A stretch of DNA of 20,655 bases from Myxococcales bacterium (GTDB lineage Bacteria > Myxococcota_A > Bradymonadia > UBA4248): NCBI GenBank assembly GCA_004554395.1, contig SFMP01000196.1, positions 1 to 20,655 on the forward strand, given 5' to 3'. The notes under the pieces were generated by a model. The model searched no databases and had not been told where the DNA came from. It saw only the letters and a program-made list of their open reading frames with translations. A program made the translations under genes and the position numbers. Shown in pieces: positions 9,154 through 16,523 of this stretch. The stretch's first letter is position 1. Every line of letters begins with the position of its first letter.

Positions 9154-9305
9154 GAGCCCGTATTGAGCGGCGAGCGAAATAGGGCGACAAGCGAGCCCGT
9201 ATTGAGCGGCGAGCGAAATAGGGCGACAAGCGAGCCCGTATTGAGCGGCGAGCGAAATAGGGCGACAAGTGAGCCCGTATTGAGCGGCGAGCGAAATAGG
9301 GCGAT
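9154..9305. repeat. 39-bp tandem array, about 3.9 copies, each able to form a hairpin
   Basis: Units start at 9154, 9193, 9232 and 9271, each beginning GAGCCCGTATTGAGC, nearly identical; the last is truncated after GGGCGA. Within each unit GCCC(G)TATT can pair with AATAGGGC across a 13-base loop. Because 39 is a multiple of three the array is open in several frames on both strands; these frames lack ribosome-binding sites and I do not treat them as genes. It fills most of the spacer between recB and the convergent minus-strand gene. Confidence 0.9.
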
Positions 9306-9352
9306 GGCGCCGTCTCGGCGTAGGCGAGTCGGCGCGAAAAGAGATGGCAAAA

Positions 9353-12328
9353 TCAATTTGAACGAGCTTTTCGACGTTCGATGCGCACGGCTTCGATGCG
9401 GTTGAGGAACATCATGGCGTCGGATTTGTTATCGCGGTTAATATGACATTTGCTTTTTAATATTGTCGAACCGATGTTGATTTGTAATACAGTATAGAAT
9501 GACATGTAATAGCAAACGGGCAACATGAGGCAAGCGTAGATTAGGACGATGAGAGAGACGCCAGTGTTGCCTGAGTGGCGAGCGATGAAGAAATAATATA
9601 AACCCGTGATGATGATAAGTGCAATGTCGATGATGGGCCATATATACTTGCGTTCTTCGTGCAGAGAAGTGCCTTGAATGTTTTCAATGTCGTAGACTTC
9701 GCAATTTTTGACATTGTGTTTTTTGTTACTCGTTACATTCCAAATTCTGTGCGTTGTGAGGTAGAAAGAACTAAATATTGCAATGGGTTGCTCGTCGTCC
9801 ATGAGACGTTCTTTGAAAAACGGATCGTCGAAAGTCATCGATGGTTCTTTTTTTGTATTATCGAGAACGACGGGGTTGGCAGCGACGTTTGTTTTTTCGT
9901 CGCGAGCTGGGCATTTTCTGACGACGGCGCGTTCATTGACGACGGGCATTTCGTCGGTCATGGCTTGTAGAGTATTGAATTCTTTTCGCAACTTTGACTT
10001 TTTAGAAAGTATATCGTCGTCGTGTGAAAGTTCACGCTCGGCTTGTAATTCTTTTTCGCGTATTTCGTTTGCCAAGTAGAGGTGTAGTTCGTCTTCTTTT
10101 TCGAAGAGTGTGCGGACGCCGTCTTTTGTCGAGAGGTCTTGTGATGGCGCGGGGAGGAGTTCGCTGTCGGATGCGGCGGCGCGAGCTTCGGCGCGTAGCA
10201 TGTGGCGTAGCGTGCTCGTGTTTTGGATTTTGAGGACGTCGGAGTGTTCTTCGAGTTTTTCGAAATCGTCGTCGACGACTTTTGGGTCGAATTTTGGCTT
10301 GTGGGCGGGTGTGGTGGCACTGGCGGCGCTGGCGGCGCTGGCGAGGTCGTCGAGGTCGGCGAGTTTTGCAATGCCTGCGACGTGTGCAATGTCGTCGGCT
10401 TTGTCGAGAATGTGGGGGAGCACGTCGGACGAGCGTCGAATTTTGAATTGTTCGGAGGGGGAATCGTCTTCATTTTCTTCGGTGAATGACGAAGAATCGA
10501 GAATTGAATGCAAATCGCTGTGCAAAGAGCGTTCGCCTCTGATGGCGGTTCTGGAGACGTTTTTTCGGTTGATTCTGTTTCGTTCGTGCTTTGTGGATGC
10601 GTCGCCTTGGGCGTCGGCGAGTCGGGCGCGTTCGAGTGCTTCGACGAGTTCGGATGCGCGTTCGAGGATGGAGTTGTCGATTGGGTTGTCGGAATTGGCG
10701 ACGTATTGTCGCGCGGCGTCGACGGCTGCGCGCGCGGCTTCGAGGCACAGCGATCGCGGCATGTCGTCGTGGGATGTGGAGACAATGCCCGATTCGAGGA
10801 TGGCTTCGCTGAGGTCGGTTTGCGGGCGTGGCATCGTCGCGTTTGTTTCGTCGTCGGCATCGTCGGCGTCGATGGGGGGCACGGCGCGTTGGGCTGTTTT
10901 ATGCCTTGTGTTGACGCGTTCGAGTGTGCGTTCGTTCGTCAATTCGACGACGTCGTTGGTCGTTTGGTGCGCTGGCGTTTCGGCGCGATCGGCGATCGGC
11001 GATTGGATGGGGTCGGAGCCGAGGTCGTCGAGCGAAATATCGATGCTCGGGCAATCACAGAGGACTGGAACGACGGGAATTTTGGGAATGCGTGGAATAG
11101 AGCCACTGTGCGCACGCACGGTGTTGTGGATGGCACGAGAATCGGCGCGGCTGTCGCCGATCGGCGTGCCCGTTTTGGCGTCGACTTGTAGTGTCGTTGC
11201 GCTTTCGGTGTGCTTTGTATCGCTCGAGGCGCGAGCTCTTTCGGCCATGCTTTCGCGAACGAGGCTCGACTCCATGACGTATGTGACTTCGTTTGGCTCG
11301 GCTTCGATGTATTCGTCGTCGGCCATGTTGCGCATGCGTAGGAGCAGGCTTTCGGTGCGAGCGCCGATGTCGTCGGGCATGGCTTGTGCCGATTCTTGGG
11401 CATTTGCCGGAGTTTTTGCTTTTGCTTGAATCTGAGCATTTGCCAGAATTTGGGCGTTTGCCGGAGTTTGAGCATTCGCTGGAATTTGGGCGTTTGCCGG
11501 AGTTTGAGCGTTTGCCGGAGTTTGAGCATTTGCCAGTGGTTGAGCCGTTTGAGCGTTTGCGGCCTGGCTGGTCGTCGCGACGGTTTCGTCGCTCGTCGCT
11601 TTTGGAGCCGTCGCCGCTTTTGGTGCCGTCGTCGCGACGGTTTCGTCGTTCGTCGCTTTTGGTGCCGTCGTCGCGACGGTTTCGTCGAGTCGCACGCCCG
11701 AGTGAGGCGTCGTTGGCGAATCGAGATCGTCGTGGATTTGCGCGATTTGCTGGGCGTTTGCTCGCTTTTGTTCATCGGCGGCGTTTTCGCGTTCGATTTC
11801 GTCGGCGATGGCGCTCGTAATCGACGATGCGAAGTGGATGTTTGCGGCGATATCGTCGAGACTGGTGCGCAGGGCAGTTTTCGTTTCGGTGATGTCGATT
11901 TGGACGGGTTGCGTCACTTGCATTTCGAATGCGTAGAGCTGTTCGTCGAGCTTCGCATCTTTGTGCACGTTTGTGACGCCTTCGGAGATTTCTTCGACTT
12001 TTTCTTTAGCGGCTTGAGCGGCGGCGCGAGCGATGATTTCGGCACGGCTGTCGATGACGGTTTCGAGTCGAGGAGGGAGTTTTGACGAAGCAGGCGAGAC
12101 GATCCCGGCGGCGACGGGCTTGATTTGTGGCGGGACTTTTCCGGTCGGATCGAGCCCCCAAACTTTCCTCAGAAGTGGAATATTCTTCGCTAAAACCCAT
12201 TCTTTATCGGGCAAAATTCGAATTTTCGTATCTTTTTTGATGGTATCGACTTCTGCTAATTTTACGAGTTCATCGTCATTGGCGATTTCGGCGACAAAAT
12301 TTGCAGCTTTGACCAAGTACCCGGGCAT
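9353..12328 (-). CDS. Large unrecognised membrane protein with disordered Ala/Thr/Asp-rich middle
   Basis: A 991-residue protein of no family I can name with certainty. Residues about 1-60 look like a small folded domain (MPGYLVKAANFV, then a segment ending EWVLAKNIPLLRKVWGL) resembling GYF_2/DUF4339-type domains; this is inference. Residues about 70-840 are low complexity, rich in Ala, Asp, Glu, Ser and Thr, and probably disordered, with 11-residue DETVATTAPKA and 6-residue NAQTPA repeats near 210-315. The end (about 844-991) has a beta-rich segment (FYLTTHRIWNVTS), two membrane helices (about 895-915 and 924-944), another beta-rich segment and a helix, like the split PH-like fold of DUF6232-type proteins. 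There is no signal peptide, so the bulk is probably cytoplasmic. The start is firm: AGGAGG lies four bases before the ATG. It lies 140 bp after elbB and may be cotranscribed with it. Confidence 0.8.
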   Translation of the reverse strand: MPGYLVKAANFVAEIANDDELVKLAEVDTIKKDTKIRILPDKEWVLAKNIPLLRKVWGLDPTGKVPPQIKPVAAGIVSPASSKLPPRLETVIDSRAEIIARAAAQAAKEKVEEISEGVTNVHKDAKLDEQLYAFEMQVTQPVQIDITETKTALRTSLDDIAANIHFASSITSAIADEIERENAADEQKRANAQQIAQIHDDLDSPTTPHSGVRLDETVATTAPKATNDETVATTAPKAATAPKATSDETVATTSQAANAQTAQPLANAQTPANAQTPANAQIPANAQTPANAQILANAQIQAKAKTPANAQESAQAMPDDIGARTESLLLRMRNMADDEYIEAEPNEVTYVMESSLVRESMAERARASSDTKHTESATTLQVDAKTGTPIGDSRADSRAIHNTVRAHSGSIPRIPKIPVVPVLCDCPSIDISLDDLGSDPIQSPIADRAETPAHQTTNDVVELTNERTLERVNTRHKTAQRAVPPIDADDADDETNATMPRPQTDLSEAILESGIVSTSHDDMPRSLCLEAARAAVDAARQYVANSDNPIDNSILERASELVEALERARLADAQGDASTKHERNRINRKNVSRTAIRGERSLHSDLHSILDSSSFTEENEDDSPSEQFKIRRSSDVLPHILDKADDIAHVAGIAKLADLDDLASAASAASATTPAHKPKFDPKVVDDDFEKLEEHSDVLKIQNTSTLRHMLRAEARAAASDSELLPAPSQDLSTKDGVRTLFEKEDELHLYLANEIREKELQAERELSHDDDILSKKSKLRKEFNTLQAMTDEMPVVNERAVVRKCPARDEKTNVAANPVVLDNTKKEPSMTFDDPFFKERLMDDEQPIAIFSSFYLTTHRIWNVTSNKKHNVKNCEVYDIENIQGTSLHEERKYIWPIIDIALIIITGLYYFFIARHSGNTGVSLIVLIYACLMLPVCYYMSFYTVLQINIGSTILKSKCHINRDNKSDAMMFLNRIEAVRIERRKARSN
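11400..11700 (-). repeat. In-frame codon repeats inside the 991-residue gene
   Basis: Two repeat families sit side by side: 18-bp units encoding NAQTPA-like hexapeptides (about eight, at about 11400-11545) and 33-bp units encoding DETVATTAPKA-like peptides (about three, at about 11565-11700). Both keep the reading frame, so copy number can change without breaking the gene. Confidence 0.8.
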
Positions 12329-12401
12329 ACATCCTCCTGAATCGTAGCGTTGCGGTGGCGCTTTTTCGTTCAGAATGCTCTAAAAATCAAAGGTAATTAC
12401 G

Positions 12402-12467
12402 CTAAAAATCTTCGGGTTCGAAGTCGCTCGGCGAGAGTTCTTCGAGGTTGTCGGAGAATCCAGACTT
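12402..12467 (-). other. In-frame open extension beyond the elbB amber stop
   Basis: Directly after the elbB TAG (12468-12470) the same frame stays open for 21 codons to a second TAG at 12402-12404. The encoded peptide ends in DNLEELSPSDFEPEDF, an acidic sequence that looks like a protein tail rather than random spacer. It could be a relic of a longer ElbB C-terminus, a readthrough extension, or chance. The remaining bases to 12329 hold two CTAAAAATC copies 22 bp apart and the SD of the downstream gene. Confidence 0.4.
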
Positions 12468-13127
12468 CTAGTTTCTAGATTTTGTCATGTGTTTTTCGAG
12501 CGCATCGACGAGTGCTTTTGCGCTGCTCATGCATTCGACGATATTTTTGGCGATCATGTAGGCGGGAACGCTGATGATGTTTAATTCTTCGTCGACGCAT
12601 GCTTCGTCGACTTTGCATTCGACGACGTTGGCGCCCAGTTCTTGGGCTTGTTTTGCGATGGGGTTCATATCGCCGAATGTCATGCGAGGATTTTTGAACA
12701 TTTGGGCGACGAGCAGAGGGGCGATGCACATAAAGCACAGTGTGCAGTTGGCGGCGTGTGCGCGTATGATGAGGTCTTTGACGTCGGGTTCGAGGATGAG
12801 TTTTGATAATTCTTTATCTTGGTAGGCTAGATTGGTGACCGCGCCCATTCCACCGGGGAAGACGATGGCATCGTAGGAGATGGGATTGAGTTTTTCGATC
12901 GGGTGAATTTGTCCGCGAGCAATGCGAGCCGATTCGGAGAGAATGTTTCGTTCTTCGGCAGTGGATTTTCCCGATAAGTGGTCGATGACTTGGGTTTGTG
13001 GGCGATTGGGTGCGTAGAAATGGACGCTGTGCCCGCGTTCTTCGAAGCAATAAGTGGCGCAAACTGTTTCGTGTATTTCCGATCCATCTTTCACGCCGCA
13101 TCCACTCAAAATCATAGCGATTCGCAT
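12468..13127 (-). CDS. elbB: ElbB, DJ-1/PfpI-type glyoxalase-like protein
   Basis: A 219-residue cytoplasmic protein of the ElbB/ES1 branch of the DJ-1/PfpI superfamily, named for an early link to isoprenoid synthesis; relatives show modest glyoxalase activity. The N-terminus MRIAMILSGCGVKDGSEIHE is the family signature (Glu17). VFPGGMGAVTNL and the nucleophile elbow LCFMCIAP with Cys134 follow, then VVECKVDEACVDEELNIISVPAYM. Length matches the family (about 217). I chose the ATG at 13127 over an upstream in-frame ATG at 13157 because AGGAGGA (13132-13138) is ideally placed for it and homology begins there. The frame stays open beyond the stop (see 12402-12467). The gene is divergent from the exported-protein genes at 13396. 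Confidence 0.95.
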   Translation of the reverse strand: MRIAMILSGCGVKDGSEIHETVCATYCFEERGHSVHFYAPNRPQTQVIDHLSGKSTAEERNILSESARIARGQIHPIEKLNPISYDAIVFPGGMGAVTNLAYQDKELSKLILEPDVKDLIIRAHAANCTLCFMCIAPLLVAQMFKNPRMTFGDMNPIAKQAQELGANVVECKVDEACVDEELNIISVPAYMIAKNIVECMSSAKALVDALEKHMTKSRN

Positions 13128-13155
13128 GGGTTCCTCCTGATTTGTTAAAAACGAC

Positions 13156-13174
13156 AAAAATAGGCGCGAGCCTA
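13156..13174 (-). promoter_or_regulatory. Terminator-like hairpin in the elbB leader
   Basis: Read on the minus strand, TAGGC, loop TCGC, GCCTA is followed at once by TTTTT, and the SD of elbB begins some 18 bases later. The shape is that of a small intrinsic terminator, which would allow attenuation of elbB and the gene behind it. The stem is only 5 bp, so this is tentative. Confidence 0.3.
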
Positions 13175-13395
13175 CGACCTACGGTAACAAGGGAGCGATT
13201 CGCAAAAATCAACATATCATTTTAACCCGTTTTTGACGTTTATCGAAATAAAAACGGCTCGAAGTCGTATCGATTTTTGTTCGGCATTGCGATGCGTTCT
13301 GAAATAATCTTCGCATTTGATGCGTTTTTGGTCGCCCTTGTTGCCTTGTATTGCAACGATATGGCGTTTTGCCTTGGGCAAAGTGGTCGAATGGC
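13175..13395. promoter_or_regulatory. Divergent intergenic region with two inverted repeats
   Basis: This spacer must hold the start signals of elbB (minus) and the exported-protein genes (plus). CCGTTTTT (13227-13234) and AAAAACGG (13250-13257) form an 8-bp inverted repeat, a possible operator. CGCAT/ATGCG with loop TTG (13312-13324) is followed by TTTTT, terminator-like for plus-strand transcription. I see no clear -35/-10 pair for either direction. Confidence 0.3.
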
Positions 13396-14070
13396 ATGTG
13401 TTTTTCGAGAGGATTGAGAAAGGGTTATCGTCGTGGGGGGGGAGGCGTGGCACGTAGTTGTTCAATTGGCGCGTGGCGTGTATGGCGGGCGTTCGCGGTG
13501 GTATGCCTCGTTTTGGTGTGTTTTTGGCCGTGCGCGGGTTTTGCCGAAGACACTGCACTCTACAAGGCCGATACGGTGTCGCCGGGGACGACGTATCGAT
13601 CGGTTTTTGCTTTGACGGGGACGCAGTCGTATATTACGCGGGCGTTTAACAAATCGGGCAAGAACAGCGGGTTTTCGGTGATGGCTCGTGGTGGGTTTCG
13701 CATCGGGCGATGGGGTGGCTTTATGGAGCTCGGATTCGTCGGATGGGAGGGGTATGAGTCGGCCGACCGCGCCATGCAGAGTAGTTGGAACTTTGGAATA
13801 GGCGCCGAAGTCTTCTATTTTCAGCGTCGAATGCGCACATCGCTCGCCATTGGTGCGTCGTTTCTTTATCGCGAAGCACCACCCGACCCGATTGGAACGG
13901 TCGGGGCATATCTCGATTTTACGCCGTCGAGCTATGTACTCAGACCGCATCGCAACTTTGGCATCGTGATTGCGCCGCTATCGCTGTTTATCGCCGTTCC
14001 CGCCTTCGAAGGCATTCCGCTCGTCATCATCCAATATCGCACGACGGTCACGCTGGAGTTTTCGCTATGA
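13396..14070 (+). CDS. Exported beta-rich protein, probable small outer-membrane barrel (paralogue of next gene)
   Basis: About 224 residues from the ATG at 13396; a TTG 45 bases upstream and a GTG at 13447 are in-frame alternatives, and none has a well-spaced SD, so the start is uncertain. An Arg-rich n-region and a hydrophobic core (FAVVCLVLVCFWPCAGF) end in a signal-peptidase site near AGFA-ED (residue 50). The mature part alternates polar and aromatic/aliphatic residues (GGFRIGRWGGFMELGFVGW, FGIGAEVFYF) as in outer-membrane beta-barrels. The closing segment PLSLFIAVPAF and IQYRTTVTLEF is mirrored in the next gene (PLTLRIEAPVT, IQYRTVVRFGVLF), so the two are paralogues. Its stop overlaps the next start (ATGA). 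I recognise no named family and assign no function. Confidence 0.75.
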   Translation: MCFSRGLRKGYRRGGGGVARSCSIGAWRVWRAFAVVCLVLVCFWPCAGFAEDTALYKADTVSPGTTYRSVFALTGTQSYITRAFNKSGKNSGFSVMARGGFRIGRWGGFMELGFVGWEGYESADRAMQSSWNFGIGAEVFYFQRRMRTSLAIGASFLYREAPPDPIGTVGAYLDFTPSSYVLRPHRNFGIVIAPLSLFIAVPAFEGIPLVIIQYRTTVTLEFSL

Positions 14071-14915
14071 TAGAGCCCGTGAAAAAGAGCGATATCGCGT
14101 CGTTTTTGACGGCGGCAGGGCATAAAGCTGCGGTTTTGGTCTGCGCCATCGTCGTTTGTTGGGCACTGCTCGATCCGTTTTTGGCATGGGGTCAGATCGC
14201 GGAGATGGCTCGCGGTGCGGATTCGGGCACGGAGATGGCTCGCGGTGCGGATTCGGGCGCTGAAGTATCTCAAATCGATACATATATAATAGATGATAAA
14301 GATGGCGGAACGAAGGCGAGTCTCGTGCGAGCCGGAGAAGTCGAGCTCGATTCCCTCGCCGCAGAAAAGGGCGTTTTCGATAAAAGTACCAAAGAGATGG
14401 TGCGTGGTTGGTTCGAAGTGCCAAAAGAGCAGATGCATCGATGGTCGGTTTACGTCGATCTCGGATCGAGTCTTCTGACCGATGCCAACGAAGCGTCGTA
14501 TTTTGCCGAGACGATAGGCGTCGGCGTAACGGTCGGATATCGGCTCAGCGAGCGATTTACGATTCTCGTTCACGTCGAGCAGAATGTTTGGAGAGCGCAA
14601 GATAACGACGATATTTGGAATTCGGGCGTTTTCAACTTCGGCGGTGGCATCGATTACGAAATCTTTTCGCCATACGTCCACGCCAGTGCCATGTTTGGCT
14701 TATCGGTGCTCACATTCGACACCGTACTCGACCATGCCGGGAGCGTCGGGTATTTCGTCGACTTCGCTCCTATCGATATCCGATTCTACATCCTCAAGCG
14801 ATTCGTCGTTTCGCTCTTTCCGCTCACGCTCCGAATCGAAGCGCCCGTCACGCATTCCCCCGAAATCTACTATATTCAATATCGAACAGTCGTTCGATTT
14901 GGCGTCCTTTTCTAG
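14067..14915 (+). CDS. Exported beta-rich protein, second paralogue of the pair
   Basis: A 282-residue protein starting at the ATG that overlaps the previous stop by four bases, so the pair is translationally coupled. The signal peptide has a Lys-containing n-region, the core AAVLVCAIVVCWALLDPFLA and a likely cut after AWG (residue 42). A polar segment of about 70 residues follows, containing a duplicated ten-residue unit EMARGADSGT. The rest (from about residue 120, RWSVYVDLGSSLL) is beta-barrel-like, with FNFGGGIDYEIFSPYV and GSVGYFVDFAP aligning with the neighbour, and a C-terminal Phe as in many outer-membrane proteins. Function unknown. The open frame continues upstream to 13785, but that part lies over the previous gene and is rejected. 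Confidence 0.78.
   Translation: MIEPVKKSDIASFLTAAGHKAAVLVCAIVVCWALLDPFLAWGQIAEMARGADSGTEMARGADSGAEVSQIDTYIIDDKDGGTKASLVRAGEVELDSLAAEKGVFDKSTKEMVRGWFEVPKEQMHRWSVYVDLGSSLLTDANEASYFAETIGVGVTVGYRLSERFTILVHVEQNVWRAQDNDDIWNSGVFNFGGGIDYEIFSPYVHASAMFGLSVLTFDTVLDHAGSVGYFVDFAPIDIRFYILKRFVVSLFPLTLRIEAPVTHSPEIYYIQYRTVVRFGVLF
14201..14260 (+). repeat. 30-bp in-frame tandem duplication
   Basis: Positions 14201-14230 and 14231-14260 differ at one base. Each encodes the ten residues EMARGADSGT or a near copy, just after the predicted signal peptide. The near identity suggests a recent event. Confidence 0.9.
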
Positions 14916-14964
14916 ATATCTCGGCGGTCGTTCTGGTGCCTAATTTTATTCGCTCAAGATTGTT

Positions 14965-14980
14965 ATAATATGAATATTAT
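14965..14980. promoter_or_regulatory. AT-rich palindrome across a start codon
   Basis: ATAATAT (14965-14971) and ATATTAT (14974-14980) form a perfect dyad around the ATG at 14970. A TATAAT (14964-14969) abuts the ATG and no Shine-Dalgarno sequence is visible. The palindrome could be an operator or bury the start in RNA; a -10 role would put the transcript start inside the gene, so that reading is weak. Confidence 0.35.
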
Positions 14981-16076
14981 TCTGAAAATAAAGCAATTAT
15001 TGATATTATATTTGTTTTTGCTAGGGTTATTCGCATGCTCGGAGTCGTTTGCATACGAAGTCGGTGGTCGATTTGGCAAATCGTGTCACGAAGAAATCGC
15101 ATTGCCTGCATTTCTCGAGGCGCTCGATACGTTGGCAGCATTCGAGTCGAATATCGATTTGCCCGAAGATGGGACGACGCTTTCGCTCATTCGAGCGATC
15201 GAAGAGACGTCTCGAGAGCACGGACGTCCGCTGTCGAAAAAACAAGCGTTTATTTTGATGAGTATGATGTTGGGGGTTCGGGCTCCCGACCTCGACGGTC
15301 ATGCTTCGAGTAATTTGGCGCATACGCGAGCCGAGCACGCCGATGACGACGACAATGCCCAATACGTCCATACGCTACGCGGAAAAAATGACGACGACGA
15401 CATCGGCGATGCGATGGCGATCGAGGGGACGTATCGAGCCGTGATGGATCACGTCTCTCAAGCCTATAAGTTCAAATCGGTGACGCTGTCGTTGTTCAAT
15501 ATCCAGCAGAAACTCTATCTCGATTATTATGGGCGCATCGATGTGACCGTCAATGCCTCGGCATTTCACTTGGGGTTTGCGGCCCATACGATAGCCGATT
15601 CCTTTTCGCATACGATTCGTTCGAAGCAAGACGATTTCCGCAAGATCATCACGGTGATGAACTACGTCGAAGCAATTTACCCGCATTACAAAGAATCGCG
15701 CGATGGCATACGCCATTCGGCATTTACCGACGATTGTACGGAGGAAGAAAATGCGCCCGTCGTCGCTGCCGCGGTATTGGCAACGCGCGAATTCGAAGTG
15801 GCTTTTGAAGCGTTCTACGCGACGGGCGACGAAGCGCCGATTCGGGCATTCTGGGAGGATTGGTTCCAGCTGCGAACCGACTGCGTTCACGATTACGCCG
15901 CTTGCGATTCGGAATATTACGCAGAATTGGCTATGCGCGATCCAACGCATGCGTATCTCGAGTGCCAAGCAAGCGTGAGGCGCCGCCCAAGCCCGCTATC
16001 GCTAGCCCTTTTATTGCCCTTTATTTTGCCATTGGCTTGGGGCATTTGGCGACGCCGATCGCCGCAAAAGCCGTGA
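14970..16076 (+). CDS. Exported protein resembling zinc-dependent phospholipase C, with C-terminal membrane anchor
   Basis: A 368-residue exported protein. The N-terminal hydrophobic core (LLILYLFLLGLFAC) ends either at a signal-peptidase I site after SFA (residue 28) or at a poor lipobox, LFAC with Cys23. SCHEE (His40), RAPDLDGH (Asp107, Asp109, His111), and especially FHLGFAAHTIADSFSH (His200, His206, Asp210, His214) have the spacing of the all-helical zinc-dependent phospholipase C / S1-P1 nuclease fold; this is family-level inference. The end has Arg residues, a hydrophobic helix (about 343-358, LALLLPFILPLAWG) and a terminal RRR cluster, like MYXO-CTERM or rhombosortase-type C-terminal signals, though no Gly-Gly motif is present. 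No SD is visible before the ATG. It may act on membranes or be held on the envelope; substrate unknown. Confidence 0.72.
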   Translation: MNIILKIKQLLILYLFLLGLFACSESFAYEVGGRFGKSCHEEIALPAFLEALDTLAAFESNIDLPEDGTTLSLIRAIEETSREHGRPLSKKQAFILMSMMLGVRAPDLDGHASSNLAHTRAEHADDDDNAQYVHTLRGKNDDDDIGDAMAIEGTYRAVMDHVSQAYKFKSVTLSLFNIQQKLYLDYYGRIDVTVNASAFHLGFAAHTIADSFSHTIRSKQDDFRKIITVMNYVEAIYPHYKESRDGIRHSAFTDDCTEEENAPVVAAAVLATREFEVAFEAFYATGDEAPIRAFWEDWFQLRTDCVHDYAACDSEYYAELAMRDPTHAYLECQASVRRRPSPLSLALLLPFILPLAWGIWRRRSPQKP

Positions 16077-16202
16077 TAAGTCTAAGAAAATTCGCTTTTT
16101 GTCGCATTTCTCTATAAAAGCACTTCGCTCGTGCAATCGCTTTTTGGACGCCGTTTGGCGACGAGGCGTTTGTCGCATTTCTTGCGTTTCGGCATCGATT
16201 TC

Positions 16203-16358
16203 GGGAGATCGCCCAAAGATGCGGATTCCTAGGAATCGGGCTTTTTGAGTGGATTTTGGATTGTCGCTGAGAAGTCGAATTTCGTGGAATTGAGCCACTG
16301 GCGCGGTTTTGGGGAGATCGCCGCAAGAGGCGGTTTTCTAGGAATCGGTCTTTTTGGG
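16203..16358. repeat. Diverged direct repeat pair
   Basis: About 47 bp at 16203-16250 recur with substitutions at 16312-16358, about 109 bp apart. Shared landmarks in order are GGGAGATCGCC, GCGG, CTAGGAATCGG and CTTTTTG. The divergence marks this pair as older than the identical duplications elsewhere in the window. Confidence 0.7.
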
Positions 16359-16424
16359 GCGTTTTTGGGGCTTTTGTGGCGGATTTTGGGGAAGTGGGGC
16401 GATTTTGGGGAACGAACCGAAACG

Positions 16425-16466
16425 ATATGGCGTTCTAGAGCACCGGATGGATATGGCGTTCTAGAG
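16425..16466. repeat. 26-bp tandem duplication, 1.6 copies
   Basis: ATATGGCGTTCTAGAG occurs at 16425-16440 and 16451-16466, a 26-bp period, 58 bp before tolB. The period equals that of the unrelated duplication after tolB. Confidence 0.85.
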
Positions 16467-16523
16467 TATTGAATCGCAATCTACGATTTTTGCGTATTCT
16501 AACCAGACTGAGGAGCAATACAG

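Larger units (their letters stand above)
16077..16523. other. 447-bp spacer before tolB, no supported gene
   Basis: No convincing gene: open frames on both strands here lack ribosome-binding sites and run across repeats. The spacer holds a diverged direct repeat (16203-16358), a run of six GGGG tracts between 16311 and 16410 on the tolB sense strand, and a 26-bp partial duplication (16425-16466). Close to tolB lies TTGAAT (16469-16474) with TATTCT (16495-16500), but the 20-bp spacing makes this a weak promoter candidate. AGGAG at 16511-16515 is the tolB ribosome-binding site. Confidence 0.6.

Noticed and set aside
9075..9405. Short frames across the 39-bp array on both strands
   Set aside because: They are open only because 39 is divisible by three; the peptides are pure repeat translation.
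10110..11429. Plus-strand 439-codon Ser/Arg-rich frame opposite the 991-residue gene
   Set aside because: Composition is that of an antisense shadow. The minus-strand gene has AGGAGG before its ATG and recognisable ends.
14960..14990. The AT-rich palindrome as a dif recombination site
   Set aside because: The centre between the ATAA and TTAT half-sites is 8 bp rather than 6, the outer arms do not match, and it overlaps a start codon.
16011..16472. Frames in the spacer before tolB (75-101 codons, both strands)
   Set aside because: They cross diverged repeats and G-runs, with no ribosome-binding site or recognisable motif.
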